A stretch of DNA of 64,000 bases, taken from NCBI GenBank assembly GCA_037576215.1, contig JBANDB010000008.1, positions 930,001 to 994,000 of the forward strand, given 5' to 3'. The first letter of the stretch is position 1. Each line of letters opens with the position of its first letter. The notes beneath the pieces were generated by a model, which did not search any database, was not told the origin of the DNA, and saw nothing but the letters and a program-made list of their open reading frames with translations. The translations under genes were made by a program, and so were the position numbers. This document shows positions 60,479 to 64,000 of the stretch, in pieces. The DNA comes from Armillaria gallica. Its lineage: Eukaryota > Basidiomycota > Agaricomycetes > Agaricales > Physalacriaceae.

Positions 60479-61308
60479 ATGTCGTCGCACACACAGTCTG
60501 TTCTTGAATTCAATTCCTCCGATGCTGATGTCATTCTCGTTGGTGCAGACGAACAGAAAAGACGATTTGCGGTACACAAGTGTATCATGTCGGCCGCCTC
60601 CCCAGTCTTCAAGGACATGTTCATGCTGCCACAGCCCAAAGCAACCAATGACACCCTGTCCGTCGTTGACATGATAGAGTCTTCGAAGGTTGTGTTTGCG
60701 CTATTGCAGTTCATCTACCCCGTTCCCAACCCCATCATCTCGTCATTGGATGAACTCGTTCCCGTCCTCGAGGCCGCTAAGAAATTGGATGTCGATGCTG
60801 CTATCAACTCCCTTCGCAACCAGCTTGTTCTCTCCGACCACCTCGAGAATGAGCCTTTGCGCGTTTACGCGATCGCTGCGCGATTTGATCTCCAGGAGGA
60901 GCTCAGAATCGCAGCTAAATACACGTTGAAGAAGAATGTCCTTAACTGTCCTTTGTCCGAGGACTTGAAGCACATTACTGCTTACGATTACCATCGTCTG
61001 CTTGACCTGCATCGTCGCCACTCCCATGCTATGCAAGACGCGCTTCAACCTACGCGATACACTTGCCATCATAATTGCAACCCGGCACGATGGTGGACTG
61101 CTTTTATACAAGCAGCGAACAAGGAATTGGCTGAAAGGCCTAGCACCGATGTCATTTTTGTCCGGAATTTCTGCAGAATAGCGTGTCTGGCGTCGTTAAC
61201 CAGTGCAGTGCTTGTCCCAAATCGGCACTTTTTTCTTATGCGGATCTTCTTACGCTAAAAAAGTCCATTGACGAGCTTCGTTCACCGTTTGAAGCTGTGG
61301 AATGTTAA
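60479..61308 (+). CDS. BTB/POZ-domain protein, frame interrupted near the end
   Basis: MSSHTQSVLEFNSSDADVIL and VGADEQKRRFAVHKCIMSAA / SPVFKDMFML are a typical BTB start, followed by DDTLSVVDM-type strands, SSKVVFALLQFIYPVPNPII, ELVPVLEAAKKLDVDAAINS, LRVYAIAARFDLQEELRIAA and LKHITAYDYHRLLDLHRRHS. The uninterrupted frame ends at 61258. If one base is missing near 61195 the text continues NQCSACPKSALFSYADLLTL, KKSIDELRSPFEAVEC to a stop at 61308, which matches the Cys-containing C-terminus usual in this agaricomycete BTB family. Single exon. Possible adaptor for Cul3-type ligases or transcription, not determined. Confidence 0.75.
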
Positions 61309-62269
61309 GAAAACCGGGTGTATAATTGTACCAATTTACTTCCGTTACCCTCGCCGTGGATATAAGGAAGACATTAGCGAGACTCTTGGTAAAGCGTGCG
61401 GGATGATAGCGAGGGTGGTCATAACATGGGGATGTGACCCCTAGAATCGCCGGATTCTGCAGGATGTCACTATATCTTGTCTGAATAATCAAGTTGAACG
61501 GTGACCATCATTGCGCTATGGACCTAGCGTTGACAAAACCAGAAAACATACCAACACAGATCGTACCTAGTCGTCGTCTGAAGGGCTGCTCTTTAGCTTC
61601 TTTACATGCACGCAAATTCACCCAGGGTAAGCTTTAGTCGACGACAAAACATAGTCTTACCCCATTTCTAGCTACAAATACATAGAACATCTGCTTCTAC
61701 ATGGGTATGTTCACTTTGGATGACAGTAAAAATTTCATTATTCCCTGTAGCGATCATTCCTGGAAAGTGTTACTGCAGCGGCCCCAGATATTACCGGAAA
61801 GCTACAGTAGCATGCCGATCATGCCCGTATATCTCATGAGGCAAGTCTCGCAGAGATTCGGTCCCCTCTCAGATGGTCTTTTCAAGGTGGAGGAAAGAAC
61901 TGAGGAGCCTGTCCTGTTTATTATTCGCGTAAAGGATGATGATGACGAGGGAAGACCGCACAGTCTCCTTGATTCTTTGTCCTCTCGACAGATGTTGGGA
62001 TGATGTACAGATTCGGTTTCAGTGGTTAGTTATTTGGCCTATATGATGCAATTGATGATATACTCGCATCCAAGTTCGTTCAAGTTCAAGTTGCCATCGA
62101 CGTAAATGAAGAATGGATGAGCACCATGAACTCAATCTTGAACGGCTCTGGCATGCCGCGCTCCATTAGTTCATTCAGCTCAAATCATGTCCCCTCAAGT
62201 ACTACAACTATCCGTGATATTGTCGCTGGATTGTTCAGCATCTCGTCTCCTTCCAAACGTTTCGGAATA
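61309..62269. other. Intergenic, one unrecognised frame
   Basis: A 100-codon plus-strand frame (61701-62003: MGMFTLDDSKNFIIPCSDHS, SMPIMPVYLMRQVSQRFGPL, EEPVLFIIRVKDDDDEGRPH) could be an exon of an unknown gene. Nothing else is seen. Confidence 0.3.
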
Positions 62270-63118
62270 GACCTTCTGTCAGTTTACACGTGACAGTGCC
62301 ATTTTCGCCACTTCCTGGACTTGACTCATTCCCCGCCACCATACGCCAGCAGTTGGAGGGCTTCGTCTCGCGGTCTGCCCAGATAACAGCGATTTCTCCG
62401 TATTTTCAACTTGTTTTCCAGTGTTGCGGTTCCCAAATCGAGCGCATCTACGAAAGACCTCTGGGAGCCACATGATTTTTCCAGTACTCAGTATTGTTTT
62501 CCAGTGTTTCGAGTACTCCCACTTGAATCATCCTTGGCTTCCTTGACGGTAACCTTGCATGTGGGTCGCTCGCGTTTCGAACCAACTGCTGTTTCAGGAG
62601 CTGTTTTAGATGGCATTTTCTGCCAGCTGAAATGTATTCAGTGCCATGATAATGCAAAGGTAGTGGAGTTTGTGTACCTCAGAGTTGGGAACGGCAACGG
62701 CACCATCAGAATCGTCAGAGTCACTCGATCCGCTGTCCCCGTTGTCGGTCTCGAAATCGCTGTCCTCTGCATCATCATCATCGTTGATGTTAAGACTGCC
62801 TTTACTATGTTCTCACCTTCTTACTCTTCTTCCGTCAGCGCTGCGGTTTTGAAACCACAGGCTTAGTGGTGATCCCAAATTTGTCCAGCTTCTCAACCTC
62901 AAGGGCATCCTTCATCCGACCTGCCTTTGCACATTGTCCACGGCCGAGAGGTTCTGTTCAAGGAGATGACTTATTGAAGGCTGAAGCACAGGAGACATTG
63001 AATCATACATACCTTTGGGCCCTGCCATTGGCACTTTGTCATCCACATTGTGATAAAAGTTGATTTTCGAAGGGGATTTCAAGTTTCCGTCAGTGTCGAG
63101 GGCACACTGATCTGCCAT
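62270..63118 (-). pseudogene. Decayed ORF of a possibly transposon-associated family
   Basis: On the minus strand from 63118: MADQCALDTDGNLKSPSKIN, FYHNVDDKVPMAGPK, then a GTATGT donor; VGRMKDALEVEKLDKFGITT / KPVVSKPQR; an acidic exon NINDDDDAEDSDFETDNGDS / GSSDSDDSDGAVAVPNSE; and further pieces with LKQLLKQQLVRNASDPHARL. The 'MAD…D..G….P..I.FY.. DD..P..GP' opening followed by an acidic stretch reminds me of multicopy ORFs in agaricomycete repeats. Stops and frame changes in the later parts suggest decay. The assignment is from memory and tentative. Confidence 0.35.
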
Positions 63119-64000
63119 GATGTTCAGAACGGGGTGATAAGTCTGCAGGAAAAAATACCGTTATATAGAACTCCTCTGGGCTACAATTGATGCGCATTTG
63201 ACAGGCGCACAGATCAGTTGGCAATTTATTTGACAATATGAGCAGGTGGTCTTAGGATGAAACAGGAGCAGAGCAGAAGCCAAGCAGGAGCAGGTATGGG
63301 GAAGAGCAAGCACTCTGTGATTGTAAGCATTAGAGCTTGATTAGAACGAGAGAAATAAAGTATACTTGCATAATTGAACAGTTCATGGTGCCTGCGTGGT
63401 ACGATGCTAAGCGCTATGTATGATACGGTGCCGGTGCGAAGTCCTACTCACTGGCCGGTTGATGACTGTAAGCCTATACTATTGTTTTTGTATCGCATCT
63501 CACATCTCAAAGCGTCCCGGAGGCCGGAGGGAAAGCCTTGTACGAATCAAAAAATTGCGTCTGTCTCAGGCCGAGAGCCTAGAAGGGAGGAAATCGGGGA
63601 GCGGCGCCGGCGCCACCAGGATTATGTAAGGTAGCGGGCTTTGCCGCTCGCGGCCTTACTCGTTATTTGCATCCGACTCGTACTCCGCCATTTTCATGTC
63701 TTCTTGTTCTCACCTGGATCGGCTGTCACGCCTTCAACTGCCGCGACTGTCCCAGTCTGTTCAACGAGAAGAGTGTACGCAATGTTTTGACACTCAGGTA
63801 CAGTAGGCACAACAGCACCGAGTGGTGGTAGATCTGATGCGATCCCAAGACGACTCTCAAGGAATTGAAGTTTGCTTGACATGCTTCAATGGCGGCTGCC
63901 TCGATCCCGAACGACGCCACGCTCTTCTGCATGTCTCGAAGCATGGACACCCTTTCACTCTCAACATGAAACGCAAGTTGAAACGATCTGCGAAACGCGT
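63119..64000. other. Right edge, no gene identified
   Basis: Overlapping minus-strand frames at 63694-63882 and 63726-63950 (MLRDMQKSVASFGIEAAAIE, ACQANFNSLRVVLGSHQIYH) may belong to a gene entering from the right edge, but no family could be recognised. Confidence 0.25.

Overview
The window reads as nuclear DNA of a filamentous basidiomycete, most likely an Agaricomycete. Genes are split by many GT-AG introns of about 45-60 nt and lie densely on both strands. The protein families fit: F-box proteins with an N-terminal coiled coil, seven-helix membrane proteins, an extracellular cupredoxin, a Kre9/Knh1-like GPI protein, a fungal alpha-glucosidase and an Arb1-like protein. No CRISPR array, rRNA or tRNA gene was seen. 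The species cannot be named from the sequence.

Layout. 0-4 kb: the start of a pinin-domain gene running off the left edge, then a Ser/Pro-rich conserved protein. 4-15.4 kb: a tandem segmental duplication of an ancestral block SRP72 - alpha-glucosidase - Arb1-like gene - tail of a 7TM receptor gene. In unit 1 (4.0-9.57 kb) SRP72 and the Arb1-like gene survive and the glucosidase is a relic. In unit 2 (9.9-15.4 kb) the glucosidase and the Arb1-like gene survive and SRP72 is a relic. 15.2-25 kb: 7TM receptor, ribosomal protein uL1 (L10a), two small unknown genes, a CHORD-like zinc protein, tRNA pseudouridine synthase PUS3, cupredoxin. 25-34 kb: F-box protein, omega-type glutathione transferase with a 4-nt microexon, cullin-1, and the U5 snRNP 40 kDa WD40 protein.

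34-48 kb is the accessory, rearranged part. It holds a decayed helical gene, a divergent pair (F-box-like / CoA-transferase family III) that is copied in inverted orientation at 41.2-43.25 kb, a hAT-like MITE inside a CoA-transferase intron, and a 1763-bp element with about 303-bp terminal inverted repeats and a perfect 8-bp target duplication. 48-61.3 kb is mostly core genes again: a Tudor/SH3-like small protein, a membrane-anchored USP deubiquitinase (Ubp16/USP30 type), a DnaJC28-like mitochondrial protein, a 7TM protein, an F-box protein, cyclophilin-RRM PPIL4 and a BTB protein. 61.3-64 kb holds little that can be recognised apart from a decayed ORF that may be transposon-associated.

Functionally the core genes cover secretion (SRP72), splicing (pinin, U5-40K, PPIL4), ubiquitin signalling (cullin-1, F-box, BTB, USP), translation (uL1, PUS3) and possibly small-RNA heterochromatin (Arb1-like). 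They are not one pathway. Several genes are interrupted by single-base frame changes that nearly all look like a lost base. This points either to uncorrected assembly indels or to recent pseudogenisation, and it should be settled before those proteins are used.
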